From: Burkholderiales bacterium
Lineage (GTDB): Bacteria > Pseudomonadota > Gammaproteobacteria > Burkholderiales > UBA6910
Reading direction: 5' to 3'
DNA: 64,000 nucleotides
NCBI GenBank assembly: GCA_026005015.1
Contig: BPKG01000001.1
Location: forward strand, 997,501-1,061,500
The translations under genes and the position numbers were made by a program. Positions 1 through 10,429 of this stretch are shown here, piece after piece. The stretch's first letter is position 1. Every line of letters starts with the position of its first letter. The notes under the pieces were generated by a model. The model saw only the letters and a program-made list of their open reading frames with translations. It made no database searches and was not told the DNA's origin.

Positions 1-420
1 CGCGTCGGTGGCGGAGAGCACCCGGTCCCGGAAGCGGGTCTTGCCGTTTTTGAAGCGCAACGCCTTGGCCCGCAGCATCAGGTGAGGAAAGTCCACGTTC
101 CACGGGTGGGGCGGCACGTAGGGGCATTTCGTCATATAGCACAGGTCGCACAGGTAGCAGTGGTCGACCACTTTCCAATAGTCTTCCTTCGCCACCCCGT
201 CCACTTCCATCGTCTCCGACGCGTCCACCAGGTCGAACAGGGTCGGAAACGCGTTGCACAGGCTCACGCAGCGCCGACAGCCGTGGCAGATGTCGAACAC
301 CCGCTCCAGCTCGGCGAACAGCGCCTTCTCGTCGTAGAACTCCGCCTCGCGCCACCTCAAGGGGTGCCGGGTGGGCGCTTCCAGGCTACCCTCGCGGGGA
401 CTTTCGACCGGCGTAGGCAT
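1..420 (-). CDS. Fe-S oxidoreductase (GlpC/heterodisulfide-reductase-like), partial at left edge
   Basis: The first 140 residues are present and the C-terminal part lies outside the window. The start ATG follows AAAGGAG. Two ferredoxin-type cysteine clusters are visible, CHGCRRCVSLC and CYLCDLCYMTKC, so this half should bind two [4Fe-4S] clusters. The missing half of such proteins usually carries CCG (heterodisulfide reductase B-type) domains. The gene lies downstream of rubrerythrin, and from memory this pairing recurs in betaproteobacteria, suggesting a role in peroxide or redox stress. The exact electron donor and acceptor cannot be read from the sequence. A hairpin followed by a T-run lies between the two genes, so it may be transcribed less than rubrerythrin. 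Confidence 0.85.
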   Translation of the reverse strand, partial: MPTPVESPREGSLEAPTRHPLRWREAEFYDEKALFAELERVFDICHGCRRCVSLCNAFPTLFDLVDASETMEVDGVAKEDYWKVVDHCYLCDLCYMTKCPYVPPHPWNVDFPHLMLRAKALRFKNGKTRFRDRVLSATDA

Positions 421-478
421 GATACGGGAACTCCTTTGGCTGGCTGATTCTCGGCTGGCAAGGAGCAGGCGCTTAGCC

Positions 479-510
479 CAAAAATCAGGGCCGGAGGACC
501 GGCCCTGATT
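479..510 (-). terminator. Rho-independent terminator or attenuator after rubrerythrin
   Basis: A perfect 12-bp stem with a 4-base loop spans 483-510 and is followed on the minus strand by TTTTT. It sits between rubrerythrin and the downstream Fe-S gene, so it either ends the rubrerythrin transcript or lets part of it read on. Confidence 0.8.
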
Positions 511-528
511 CCGGCGCCGTGCGTACGT

Positions 529-948
529 TTACTGGCCCAGTGTATCCAAGGCCTTCTGGAACCGGTTGGCGTGGGAGCGCTCGGCCTTCGCCAGCGTTTC
601 AAACCAGTCGGCGATCTCGTCGAAGCCCTCTTCCCGGGCGGTCTTAGCCATGCCGGGATACATGTCGGTGTACTCGTGGGTCTCGCCCGCGATGGCCGAC
701 TTCAGGTTATCCGGCGTGGGGCCGATGGGCAGATCGGTGACCGGGTCACCGCACTGCTCCAAGTATTCCAAGTGGCCATGGGCATGACCAGTTTCACCCT
801 CCGCCGTGGAGCGGAACACCGCAGCCACGTCGTTGTAGCCCTCCACATCCGCCTTGGCGGCAAAGTAGAGGTAACGCCGGTTGGCTTGGGATTCGCCGGC
901 AAACGCGTACTTCAAGTTTTCGTGGGTTTTGGATCCTTTGAGTTGCAT
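529..948 (-). CDS. rubrerythrin, short form without rubredoxin domain
   Basis: A 139-residue ferritin-like diiron protein. The ligand-type motifs are GESQAN near residue 19, GETGHAHGH near residue 52, GETHEY, and AKAERSH near the C-terminus, as expected for a four-helix diiron peroxidase. The C-terminal rubredoxin domain of classical rubrerythrins is absent, so an external electron donor is needed; the adjacent Fe-S oxidoreductase is a candidate. The likely role is cytoplasmic reduction of hydrogen peroxide. The start follows AAAGGAGAG. A sigma70-like promoter with an overlapping 15-bp palindrome lies about 100 bp upstream. Confidence 0.93.
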   Translation of the reverse strand: MQLKGSKTHENLKYAFAGESQANRRYLYFAAKADVEGYNDVAAVFRSTAEGETGHAHGHLEYLEQCGDPVTDLPIGPTPDNLKSAIAGETHEYTDMYPGMAKTAREEGFDEIADWFETLAKAERSHANRFQKALDTLGQ

Positions 949-1038
949 GGACGCTCTCCTTTCTTCGAGTTGAAGGGCCAGAGCAGTCTGCCCGAAGACC
1001 TAATTTCGGACTGACCGCTTTTAGCCCAAGGTTAGATT

Positions 1039-1053
1039 TTAGACTTAGTCTAA
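1039..1053. promoter_or_regulatory. 15-bp 7-1-7 palindromic operator before rubrerythrin
   Basis: TTAGACTTAGTCTAA is a perfect inverted repeat of 7 bases around one central base. It overlaps the -10 element of the rubrerythrin promoter, which is the place for a repressor. A 7-1-7 layout is typical of Fur/PerR-family boxes, so a peroxide- or iron-sensing repressor is the natural guess, but the half-site differs from the classical PerR box. Confidence 0.7.
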
Positions 1054-1075
1054 TTTACGACATCAGTACTGTCAA
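1047..1075 (-). promoter_or_regulatory. sigma70-type promoter of rubrerythrin
   Basis: On the minus strand TTGACA (1070-1075) is followed after 17 bp by TAGACT (1047-1052). The -35 matches consensus exactly and the -10 matches at four of six positions. The -10 lies inside the palindrome at 1039-1053. Confidence 0.7.
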
Positions 1076-1202
1076 CGGTCGTCTTCGTGACGGCGATAAC
1101 TCTTCGCGCTTTCTTTCTAAGAGAAAAAGCGATGAGCGGAGCCCGTCGGGCACTCTCGATCCAACGTTCAGGAGCTTGAACGAGCCCCCACGCCCGGGCC
1201 TG

Positions 1203-1748
1203 TCAGACTCCGCCCGGCTCCTCCGCCAGGGCCGGCATGGGTCGGCGGCGCAGCCGGGGTCGCCGGCGGGCCCGCGGCGGCTCCAGGTAACGGGCCAGCT
1301 CGGTGAGCGCCTGCTGGTAGACCGAGCGCTTGAACTCGACCACGGCGTCCAGGGGACCCCAATACTCGTACCAGCGCCAGGCGTCGAATTCCGGGTGATC
1401 GGTGGCGCGCAGGCACACGTCGCAATCCCGGCCCAGGAACCTCAACAGGAACCAGATCTGCTTCTGTCCCCGGTAGTGGCCTCGCCAGTCCCGGCGCAAC
1501 CACTGGGCCGGCACGTCGTAGCGCAGCCAGTCCCGGGTGCGCCCCAGGATCCGCACGTGCTCGGGGCCTAGGCCCACTTCCTCGCGCAGCTCCCGGTACA
1601 TGGCCTGTTCGGGGGTCTCCCCCGGCTTGATCCCGCCTTGCGGGAATTGCCAGGAATGCTGCTTGACTCGCTTCCCCCAGAAGACCTCGTTCTTGGCATT
1701 GAGCAGAATGATTCCAACGTTGGGGCGATATCCATTTCGGTCGATCAT
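1203..1748 (-). CDS. rppH: RNA pyrophosphohydrolase RppH
   Basis: Removes pyrophosphate from the 5' triphosphate of mRNA, starting RNase E-dependent decay. The Nudix box lies at about residues 38-60: GGIKPGE, then REL..EEVGL. The N-terminus [17 protein letters not shown] is the family's usual start and decides for the ATG at 1748; a GTG at 1757 and an ATG at 1754 are also in frame. The protein has 181 residues, with an Arg/Pro-rich tail after about residue 155 that is not part of the Nudix fold. It is divergent from proS, a pairing common in betaproteobacteria. Confidence 0.95.
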   Translation of the reverse strand: MIDRNGYRPNVGIILLNAKNEVFWGKRVKQHSWQFPQGGIKPGETPEQAMYRELREEVGLGPEHVRILGRTRDWLRYDVPAQWLRRDWRGHYRGQKQIWFLLRFLGRDCDVCLRATDHPEFDAWRWYEYWGPLDAVVEFKRSVYQQALTELARYLEPPRARRRPRLRRRPMPALAEEPGGV

Positions 1749-1848
1749 GGCCATCACCCGTACAATTTCATGAACCGATTCGATTTTTTCACATTTCGAA
1801 AAGCAAGGAAAGCGGCTTTCGCAAATCGCCGCCCGCCCCGGGGACGGC

Positions 1849-1878
1849 CTGACAGGCTTGTGTCTTCCCCTGTAGAAT
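1849..1878 (+). promoter_or_regulatory. sigma70-type promoter of proS
   Basis: CTGACA (1849-1854) and TAGAAT (1873-1878) are separated by 18 bp. Each differs from consensus at one position. The proS ATG follows 28 bp after the -10. Confidence 0.6.
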
Positions 1879-1906
1879 TTTTCTTTTTTACCGACGGACT
1901 TGCAGT

Positions 1907-3634
1907 ATGCGGGTATCCCGATTCTTTCTTTCCACGCTCAAGGAGGCCCCCGCCGAGGCGGAAATCGTCAGCCATAAGCTGATGCTGCGCGCGGGGCTCA
2001 TCCGGCGCCTGGGCAGCGGACTCTACACCTGGATGCCCCTGGGGCTGCGGGTGCTGCGTAAGGTGGAAGCCATCGTGCGGGAGGAAATGAACGCGGCCGG
2101 CGCCCTCGAGCTGCTGATGCCCGCCGTGCAGCCCGCCGAGTTGTGGCAGGAGTCGGGCCGCTGGGAGGCCTTTGGCCCCCTCATGCTCAAGATCAAGGAC
2201 CGCCACCAGCGGGACTTCTGCTTCGGCCCCACCCACGAGGAGGTGATCACCGACATTGCGCGGCGGGAGATCAAGAGCTATCGCCAGCTTCCGGTCAACT
2301 TCTACCAGATTCAAACCAAGTTCCGGGACGAGATCCGCCCCCGCTTCGGCGTCATGCGGGCCCGGGAATTTCTCATGAAGGACGCCTACTCTTTTCATGC
2401 CGATCGGGCGAGCCTGGAGGCTACCTACCGGCTCATGTACGACGCCTACAGCCGAATCTTCGCTCGCCTTGGGCTAACGTTCCGGGCAGTCGCCGCCGAT
2501 CCCGGCGCCATCGGCGGCAGCGCGTCCCATGAGTTCCACGTGCTGGCCGACGCCGGCGAGGACGCCATCGCCTACTGCCCCGATTCCGACTATGCGGCCA
2601 ACGTGGAACTGGCGGAGGCGCTTCCGCCGGCCGAGCCCCCTCCCCCCCCCACCCAGCCTATGACCCGGGTGCCCACCCCCGGCCGGCACAGCATTGAGGA
2701 AGTCGCCGCCTACTTGCGAGTGCCGCCGCGCAAGATCCTGAAGTCCCTGCTTGTCGTCACTCGGGACGGGAAGCCCTATCTGCTCTTGCTGCGCGGCGAC
2801 CACACGCTGAACGAAGTGAAGACCGCCAAACATTTCGCCTGCCGGGGCGGGTTCCGCTTCGCCGCCGAGGCCGAGATCCGGGAACGCTTCGGCTGCGGGG
2901 CGGGGTCCCTCGGCCCGGTGGACGCCCCGGTGCCTATCGTGGCCGACCGTTCCGTCCTGGCCATGGGCGATTTCGTCTGCGGCGCCAACCAGGACGGCTA
3001 CCATTACACGGGGGTCAATTTCGGCCGGGATCTCCCGGTTCCTGAAACCGTAGCCGACCTGCGCAACGTGGTGGCCGGGGACCCGAGTCCCGACGGCAAA
3101 GGACGGCTGGAGATCGTGCGGGGCATCGAGGTCGGCCACATCTTCCAGCTCGGCACCAAGTACTCGGAAGCGATGAACGCCACCTTCCTGGACGAGACCG
3201 GGCAGAGCCGACCCATGGAGATGGGCTGCTACGGGATCGGCGTGTCCCGGATCGTGGCCGCCGCCATCGAGCAGAACTACGACGAGCGGGGCATCATCTT
3301 CCCCGCCCCCATGGCGCCCTTCCAGGTGGCGCTGGTAGCCCTGGGGCTCGCCCGCAGCCCGGGGGTGCGGGAAACCGCCGAGCGCCTGCACGCGGAATTG
3401 GAGGCGGCGGGGGTGGAGGTCCTCTTCGACGATCGGGACGAACGTCCTGGCGTGATGTTTGCAGACATGGAGCTGATCGGCATCCCCCACCGGGTGGTGG
3501 TGTCCGAGCGGGGCCTGAAACAAAGCAGCATCGAATATCAAGGGCGGCGCGATCCGGAGCCCCAGCCCGTCCCCCTGCCCTCGGCCGAGGAGTTTTTAAA
3601 ATCAAAGGTATCCGCCTCGCTTCGGTCCTCCTGA
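1907..3634 (+). CDS. proS: prolyl-tRNA synthetase, bacterial type
   Basis: Charges tRNA-Pro with proline in the cytoplasm. The 575 residues match the bacterial class II form. The N-terminus carries the usual [12 protein letters not shown]; motif 2 includes [17 protein letters not shown], and motif 3 includes [17 protein letters not shown]. Between motifs 2 and 3 lies the editing (INS) domain, about residues 230-400, which clears mischarged Ala-tRNA-Pro. A C-terminal anticodon-binding domain follows. A proline-rich stretch ([12 protein letters not shown], about residue 240) marks the entry to the editing domain. The last bases overlap the likely signal-peptide region of the next gene. Confidence 0.97.
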   Translation: MRVSRFFLSTLKEAPAEAEIVSHKLMLRAGLIRRLGSGLYTWMPLGLRVLRKVEAIVREEMNAAGALELLMPAVQPAELWQESGRWEAFGPLMLKIKDRHQRDFCFGPTHEEVITDIARREIKSYRQLPVNFYQIQTKFRDEIRPRFGVMRAREFLMKDAYSFHADRASLEATYRLMYDAYSRIFARLGLTFRAVAADPGAIGGSASHEFHVLADAGEDAIAYCPDSDYAANVELAEALPPAEPPPPPTQPMTRVPTPGRHSIEEVAAYLRVPPRKILKSLLVVTRDGKPYLLLLRGDHTLNEVKTAKHFACRGGFRFAAEAEIRERFGCGAGSLGPVDAPVPIVADRSVLAMGDFVCGANQDGYHYTGVNFGRDLPVPETVADLRNVVAGDPSPDGKGRLEIVRGIEVGHIFQLGTKYSEAMNATFLDETGQSRPMEMGCYGIGVSRIVAAAIEQNYDERGIIFPAPMAPFQVALVALGLARSPGVRETAERLHAELEAAGVEVLFDDRDERPGVMFADMELIGIPHRVVVSERGLKQSSIEYQGRRDPEPQPVPLPSAEEFLKSKVSASLRSS

Positions 3635-4230
3635 GCGCGTGCCTGCCCGCCCTGGCCTGGGGCGGGGACCAGCGCTACGAGCCCCTTTCGGCCAGCGTGC
3701 GGGCCGCCCTCCACCGAGCCGTCTCCGACCGGGCGGTACAGCGCGCCGCGTTCAATTCCGACGCGGAAGGGCAACGGTGGCTGGCCGAGATGTCCCGGCG
3801 CCTCGAGCGCCACTTCCCGGAGCCGCGCGCCCGGGAGGACTTCCTGCGCACCGTCCACTACGAAGCCACCCGGGCCGGTCTCGATCCTCAGCTCGTTCTG
3901 GCGGTGATCCAGGTGGAGAGCGCCTTCCGCAAATACGCTGTCTCTTCCGCCGGCGCCCGGGGCTACATGCAGGTGATGCCCTTCTGGGTGAAGGAAATCG
4001 GCGCGGAGGAGCACAACCTCTTTCACCTGCGGGTGAACCTCCGCTACGGCTGCACCATCCTGCGCCATTACCTGGACCTGGAACAAGGGGACCTCTACCG
4101 GGCCCTCGGCCGGTACAACGGCAGCCTGGGCAAGCCCGAATATCCCAACGCGGTGCTGGAAGCCTGGAGAAGAGCCTGGTCCTATCCGGGAACGACTGCC
4201 GGAATGCCTTCCCAGGACCGGGAGGGCTAA
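3601..4230 (+). CDS. lytic murein transglycosylase (SLT domain), probable non-canonical AUC start
   Basis: Periplasmic enzyme cleaving peptidoglycan glycan strands. The SLT domain has the catalytic Glu in [15 protein letters not shown] and the usual [10 protein letters not shown] that follows. The first ordinary in-frame start is a GTG at 3697, which would give a protein of 177 residues without export signal. Reading upstream in the same frame gives a good signal peptide ([20 protein letters not shown]) but no ATG, GTG or TTG. An ATC at 3601 lies 8 bases after GAGGAG, so I propose an AUC start and a protein of 209 residues, overlapping the end of proS by 34 bp. A sequencing error in the start codon is the alternative. 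Confidence 0.8.
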   Translation: MKGIRLASVLLSACLPALAWGGDQRYEPLSASVRAALHRAVSDRAVQRAAFNSDAEGQRWLAEMSRRLERHFPEPRAREDFLRTVHYEATRAGLDPQLVLAVIQVESAFRKYAVSSAGARGYMQVMPFWVKEIGAEEHNLFHLRVNLRYGCTILRHYLDLEQGDLYRALGRYNGSLGKPEYPNAVLEAWRRAWSYPGTTAGMPSQDREG

Positions 4231-4246
4231 ACCCGCCTGCAGGCAT

Positions 4247-4616
4247 TCAGGCGGATTCCCCGCGGCTGCGGCGCTTCCGGGCAAGAGGAAACACCGTCAG
4301 CCAGCGCCACGTCTGGTGGATCAGGAAATAACCGGCGGGGGCGCCAGCCGTGAACGGATTGGTGACCAGGGTGCTCATAGCGGCCACCGGCAGGTTGACC
4401 CTGAAGCATATCGCGGCCACCGCAGCGCCCAGAATCTGGCCCACGGGGATCAGTAATCCGAAAAAAACCCCTCGGCGACCCCGCCCGCGACGGTGCGGCG
4501 ATTGGATTGAAATGCCACAGCTGAGGATGGGACAGCGCGGGGGCCAGGGGCTTCAGCCAGCGGTTCTGCCGCAAGCTTTCCGCGGTGGGAAACCGTGCCT
4601 TAAGCCAGCGGCGCAC
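4247..4616 (-). pseudogene. DUF2062 membrane protein gene with two frameshifts
   Basis: The product would be a small inner-membrane protein of unknown role. Three reading frames must be joined. The first, from a GTG at 4616 after GGAAAGGGAG, gives RRWLKARFP..LRQNRWLKPL..HPQLWHFN. The second covers RRTVAGGVAEGFF. The third gives GLLIPVGQILGAAVAAICFR and FRVNLPVAAMSTLVTNPFT, which is the typical DUF2062 core. The first shift coincides with a tandem duplication of CAATC (about 4499-4512). The second lies in a run of seven T (4461-4467 on the plus strand as A). Either the gene is dead or the sequence has indel errors. Confidence 0.75.
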
Positions 4617-4802
4617 GGGCTCCCTTTCCAAGACATCGCACCCGGCCCGTGGCCCCTCCGATGCGGGACCCGGGCGTACTCGGGGCAACGATGGTCAACC
4701 CGCTCAGGCCCATCGGCTTGCGGGCGCACCGAACGTTCCCGCGCCGGACAACGGGACGATGAACGCCGGGGGCCTTGCAAATAGGTTGCTTCAGCATGCC
4801 CT

Positions 4803-4808
4803 TATAAT
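4803..4808 (+). promoter_or_regulatory. candidate -10 element before the WrbA-like gene
   Basis: A perfect TATAAT lies 36 bp before the ATG at 4845. No good -35 is placed at 16-18 bp, so only the -10 is claimed. Confidence 0.35.
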
Positions 4809-4829
4809 AACAAGCCAACCGCTGCCTGA

Positions 4830-5444
<615 letters not shown>

Positions 5445-5495
5445 TCGCCTAATGAGCGTCCTCTAAAGCCTTACGGAAGCTCAATAAACCCAGGG

Positions 5496-7031
5496 CTATA
5501 GCTGCGGGTGGGCCCGCTCGCCGGGCGCCTGGAGCCGATTGAGGGCGTGGATATAGGCCTTGGCGGAAGCGACGATGATGTCGGTGTCCGCTCCCTGGCC
5601 GTTCACGATGCGCCCGCCCTTCTGCAACCGCACCGTGACCTCCCCCTGGGCGTCGGTGCCGCTGGTGATGGCGTTCACCGAGTAGAGCTGCAGCTCCGCG
5701 CCGCTCTTGACGATGGACTCGATCGCCTTGAACGTGGCGTCTACCGGGCCGCTCCCCGTGGCCGTGCCCGTGCGCTCCACCCCGTTGTCGGAAAGCATCA
5801 CCCGGGCGAGGGGGGGTTCCCCGGTCTCGGAGCAGACCTTGAGGAAGACGAGCCGGTAATGCTCCTGGTCCAGGGCGAGGGCCTCCTCGCTCATCAAGGC
5901 GTGCAGGTCCTCGTCGAAGATCTCGTGCTTCTTGTCCGCCAGCTCCTTGAACCGGGCGAACGCGGCGTTCAGCACCTCCTCCGACTCGATCTCGATGCCC
6001 AGCTCCTTGAGCCGCGTGCGGAAGGCGTTGCGGCCGCTGTGCTTGCCCAGCACCATGCGGTTGGCGGCCCAGCCCACGTCCTCCGCCCGCATGATCTCGT
6101 AGGTCTCCCGGCTCTTGAGCACCCCGTCCTGATGGATGCCCGATTCGTGGGCGAAGGCGTTGGCGCCCACGATGGCCTTGTTGGGCTGCACGGGGAAACC
6201 CGTGATTCCCGCCACCAGCCGGCTCGCCGGGACGATCTGGGTGGTGTCGATGCGGGTGTCGCACGGGAATATGTCCCGGCGCGTGCGCACCGCCATCACG
6301 ATCTCCTCCAGCGCCGCGTTTCCTGCCCGCTCGCCCAGGCCGTTGATGGTGCACTCCACCTGGCGCGCGCCGTTGAGCACCGCGGCAAGCGAATTGGCCA
6401 CCGCCAGGCCCAGGTCGTTATGGCAATGCACCGACCACACCACCTGGTCGGCGTTAGGGATGCGGCTGCGCAATTGCCGGATCAGCGCCCCGAACTGCTC
6501 CGGGATACTATAGCCCACCGTGTCCGGGATGTTGATGGTGGTGGCCCCCGCCGCGATCACCCGCTCCAGGATGCGGCACAGAAAGTCGATCTCAGAGCGG
6601 GCCGCGTCCTCAGGGGAGAACTCCACGTCGTCGGAATGCTGGCGCGCCCACTTCACCGCCTTAACCGCCTGCTCCACCACCTGGTCGGGCTCCATGCGCA
6701 GCTTCTTCTGCATGTGGATGGGGCTGGTGGCGATAAAGGTATGGATGCGCCCCGAAGCCGCCCCCTTGAGGGCCTGGGCCGCCTGCTGGATGTCGCGCTC
6801 CGTGGCCCGGGCGAGCGCGCATACGGTACTGTCCTTGATCGCCTCGGCCACCGCCTTGACCGCCTCGAAGTCGCCGGGGCTGGCAGCGGGGAAGCCCGCC
6901 TCGATCACGTCCACCCGCATGCGCTCGAGCTGCCGGGCGATGCGTAGCTTCTCTTCCCTGGTCATGGACGCGCCGGGGCTCTGCTCGCCGTCGCGCAACG
7001 TGGTATCGAATATGATCAGCCTGTCTTCCAT
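5496..7031 (-). CDS. leuA: 2-isopropylmalate synthase
   Basis: First committed step of leucine synthesis: condenses 2-oxoisovalerate with acetyl-CoA. The 511-residue protein has the catalytic domain with [11 protein letters not shown] near residue 10 and the metal-binding [12 protein letters not shown] near residue 205. [12 protein letters not shown] follows, then the C-terminal leucine-sensing domain (about 390-511). The gene is last in the ilvB-ilvN-ilvC-psd-pssA-leuA block, so branched-chain amino-acid synthesis is grouped here with phosphatidylethanolamine synthesis. Feedback inhibition by leucine is expected from the regulatory domain. Confidence 0.97.
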   Translation of the reverse strand: MEDRLIIFDTTLRDGEQSPGASMTREEKLRIARQLERMRVDVIEAGFPAASPGDFEAVKAVAEAIKDSTVCALARATERDIQQAAQALKGAASGRIHTFIATSPIHMQKKLRMEPDQVVEQAVKAVKWARQHSDDVEFSPEDAARSEIDFLCRILERVIAAGATTINIPDTVGYSIPEQFGALIRQLRSRIPNADQVVWSVHCHNDLGLAVANSLAAVLNGARQVECTINGLGERAGNAALEEIVMAVRTRRDIFPCDTRIDTTQIVPASRLVAGITGFPVQPNKAIVGANAFAHESGIHQDGVLKSRETYEIMRAEDVGWAANRMVLGKHSGRNAFRTRLKELGIEIESEEVLNAAFARFKELADKKHEIFDEDLHALMSEEALALDQEHYRLVFLKVCSETGEPPLARVMLSDNGVERTGTATGSGPVDATFKAIESIVKSGAELQLYSVNAITSGTDAQGEVTVRLQKGGRIVNGQGADTDIIVASAKAYIHALNRLQAPGERAHPQL

Positions 7032-7143
7032 GGCCTCGTCTCCCGTCCGGCTCGGTACGGTACCGCCCGCACGAGCCCGCGTCTATTTTGCCGGCCTTCC
7101 CGGGAAAACGGCCAGCGCCGCCGCGCCGTCCCCCGCCCGGAGC

Positions 7144-7920
7144 TCAAGGGGCGGCCCCGGGCGGCGTCTTGAGGCGGCGGCGCTTGAAGCGCTCCCAGAC
7201 CCACAGGGCGTAGCCGGAAAGGCTATAGCCGACGAACAGCAGGAACAGCACCGTCGGGGGGTCGCTCGAGATGAGCACGATCGCGAGCACCAGGGCGAGC
7301 AGCACGGCGAACGGGACGCTCTTGCGTAGGTTCACGTCCTTACCGCTGTAGAAGCGCAGGTTGCTCACCATGCTCACCCCCGCGAAAACCGTCACGATCC
7401 ACGCAAGCCACATGACCTCCCGGCCCCTCACGTCGTAGTCGTGCATGATCCACACCAGTCCGGCGATGAGAGCCGCCGCCGCTGGGCTCGGCAATCCCTG
7501 GAAGTAGCGCTTGTCCACCACGTCGATGTTGGTGTTGAAGCGGGCCAGCCGCAGCGCCGCGCCGACGCAGTAGACGAACGCGCCCAGCCATCCGAGCTTG
7601 CCCAGTCCCTGCAGCGCCCACTCGTACACCACCAGGGCGGGCGCCACGCCGAAGGACACCATGTCGGAGAGGCTGTCGTATTCGGCGCCGAAGGCGCTTT
7701 GGGTATGGGTGAGCCGCGCCACCCGCCCGTCCAGGGCGTCCAGCACCATAGCGATGAAGATCGCCACCGCCGAGTGCTCGAAGCGTCCGTTCATCGCCTG
7801 GACGATGGCGTAGAAACCAGCGAAGAGAGCCGCGGTGGTGAACAGGTTAGGCAGAAGGTAGATCCCCCGCCGGCGCACGGCAGGGTTGAGCAGGGCCTTG
7901 CGGTTCGGGTCGTGGAGCAT
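7144..7920 (-). CDS. pssA: CDP-diacylglycerol--serine O-phosphatidyltransferase
   Basis: Makes phosphatidylserine from CDP-diacylglycerol and serine in the inner membrane. The CDP-alcohol phosphotransferase signature is intact, DALDGRVARL.. then GAEYDSLSD, i.e. DGx2ARx8Gx3Dx3D. The 258 residues include several hydrophobic segments, with a basic C-terminal tail (ERFKRRRLK). The start MLHDPNRKALLNPAVRRRGIY is the family start; a longer upstream reading frame overlaps psd and is not used. Its partner psd lies directly upstream. Confidence 0.95.
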   Translation of the reverse strand: MLHDPNRKALLNPAVRRRGIYLLPNLFTTAALFAGFYAIVQAMNGRFEHSAVAIFIAMVLDALDGRVARLTHTQSAFGAEYDSLSDMVSFGVAPALVVYEWALQGLGKLGWLGAFVYCVGAALRLARFNTNIDVVDKRYFQGLPSPAAAALIAGLVWIMHDYDVRGREVMWLAWIVTVFAGVSMVSNLRFYSGKDVNLRKSVPFAVLLALVLAIVLISSDPPTVLFLLFVGYSLSGYALWVWERFKRRRLKTPPGAAP

Positions 7921-8000
7921 CGGGCGCTCACCCGCAGCAGTCAAGGAGCCTCGCCATGGCTTCCCGCGGGAGCCGCTGCCCCCGCCAAATCCACCAAAGC

Positions 8001-8678
8001 TTAACCGAAATCGCCGGCGACGGCATTGCCGCCCGGCGTGGCGGGCAACCGGGCGATGACGCTCTTCGCCGCGTAGACCTTGTCGCCGATGCCTACCCGG
8101 GGCCGGGCCCCCCGCGGAAGATACACGTCCAAGCGGGAGCCGAAACGGATGAAGCCGTAGCGCTCGCCGCGGCCGAGCCGGGCGCCCTCGTCCACGTAGC
8201 ACAGGATGCGCCGGGCTACCAGCCCCGCCACCTGCACGCAGGTGACGTCGAAACCCTCCGGGGTCTTGAGCCACAAGGCGTTGCGCTCGTTCTCCAGGGA
8301 GGCCTTGGAAAGCTCGGCGTTGAAGAACCTGCCCGGGAAGTACCAGCGCTTGACCACCCGGCCGTCCACGGGACTGCGGTTGGAATGGGCGTTGAACACG
8401 TTCATGAAGACCGAGATGCGCAGCGCGTCGCGCTCGATGAACGGATCGCGGCAGGCCTCCACCGACACTACCCGTCCGTCCGCCGGCGAAAGCACCAGCC
8501 CCGCCCCCTGGGGAACGGGGCGGGGCGGGTCGCGGAAGAACTGCAGCACGAAGGCGAACAGCAGCCACAGGGGCGCCGACCATGCCCCCAGCAGGAACGT
8601 TGCGGCGAGGGCCGTCGCCAACGTCACGGCGACGAACGGCCAGCCTTCCCGGGCGATGAGGGGATGGGGGTAGTTCAT
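8001..8678 (-). CDS. psd: phosphatidylserine decarboxylase, short form
   Basis: Converts phosphatidylserine to phosphatidylethanolamine. The enzyme is made as a proenzyme and cuts itself at a Gly-Ser bond to form its pyruvoyl group; the site is [12 protein letters not shown] near the C-terminus. The 225 residues match the short family. An N-terminal membrane anchor (about residues 10-45) precedes the DGRVVSVE and [16 protein letters not shown] motifs. ATG 8678 ([15 protein letters not shown]) is chosen over an upstream in-frame start because the family begins there. It lies between ilvC and pssA on the same strand. Confidence 0.95.
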   Translation of the reverse strand: MNYPHPLIAREGWPFVAVTLATALAATFLLGAWSAPLWLLFAFVLQFFRDPPRPVPQGAGLVLSPADGRVVSVEACRDPFIERDALRISVFMNVFNAHSNRSPVDGRVVKRWYFPGRFFNAELSKASLENERNALWLKTPEGFDVTCVQVAGLVARRILCYVDEGARLGRGERYGFIRFGSRLDVYLPRGARPRVGIGDKVYAAKSVIARLPATPGGNAVAGDFG

Positions 8679-8745
8679 CGGCTCGCCCGCCCCGGGGCAG
8701 GCATTCGCGGGCCGCATCCGGGCGGCACCCTGCGGGTCCCGCGCT

Positions 8746-10339
<1,594 letters not shown>

Positions 10340-10429
10340 TTCGGTAACCAGAAGTCAGAAGACAAGGGACTGGGGCGGGTGGTCGGAATCGCGCTTCTCC
10401 CATCGTCGTGACCGTCGTCGACGATGGCG

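Noticed and set aside
1036-1054. Counting the rubrerythrin palindrome as a sixth copy of the sulfur operator
   Set aside because: Its half-sites are 7 bases around one central base; in ATTAG/CTAAT terms the spacing is 7, not 6, and one base of the first half differs.
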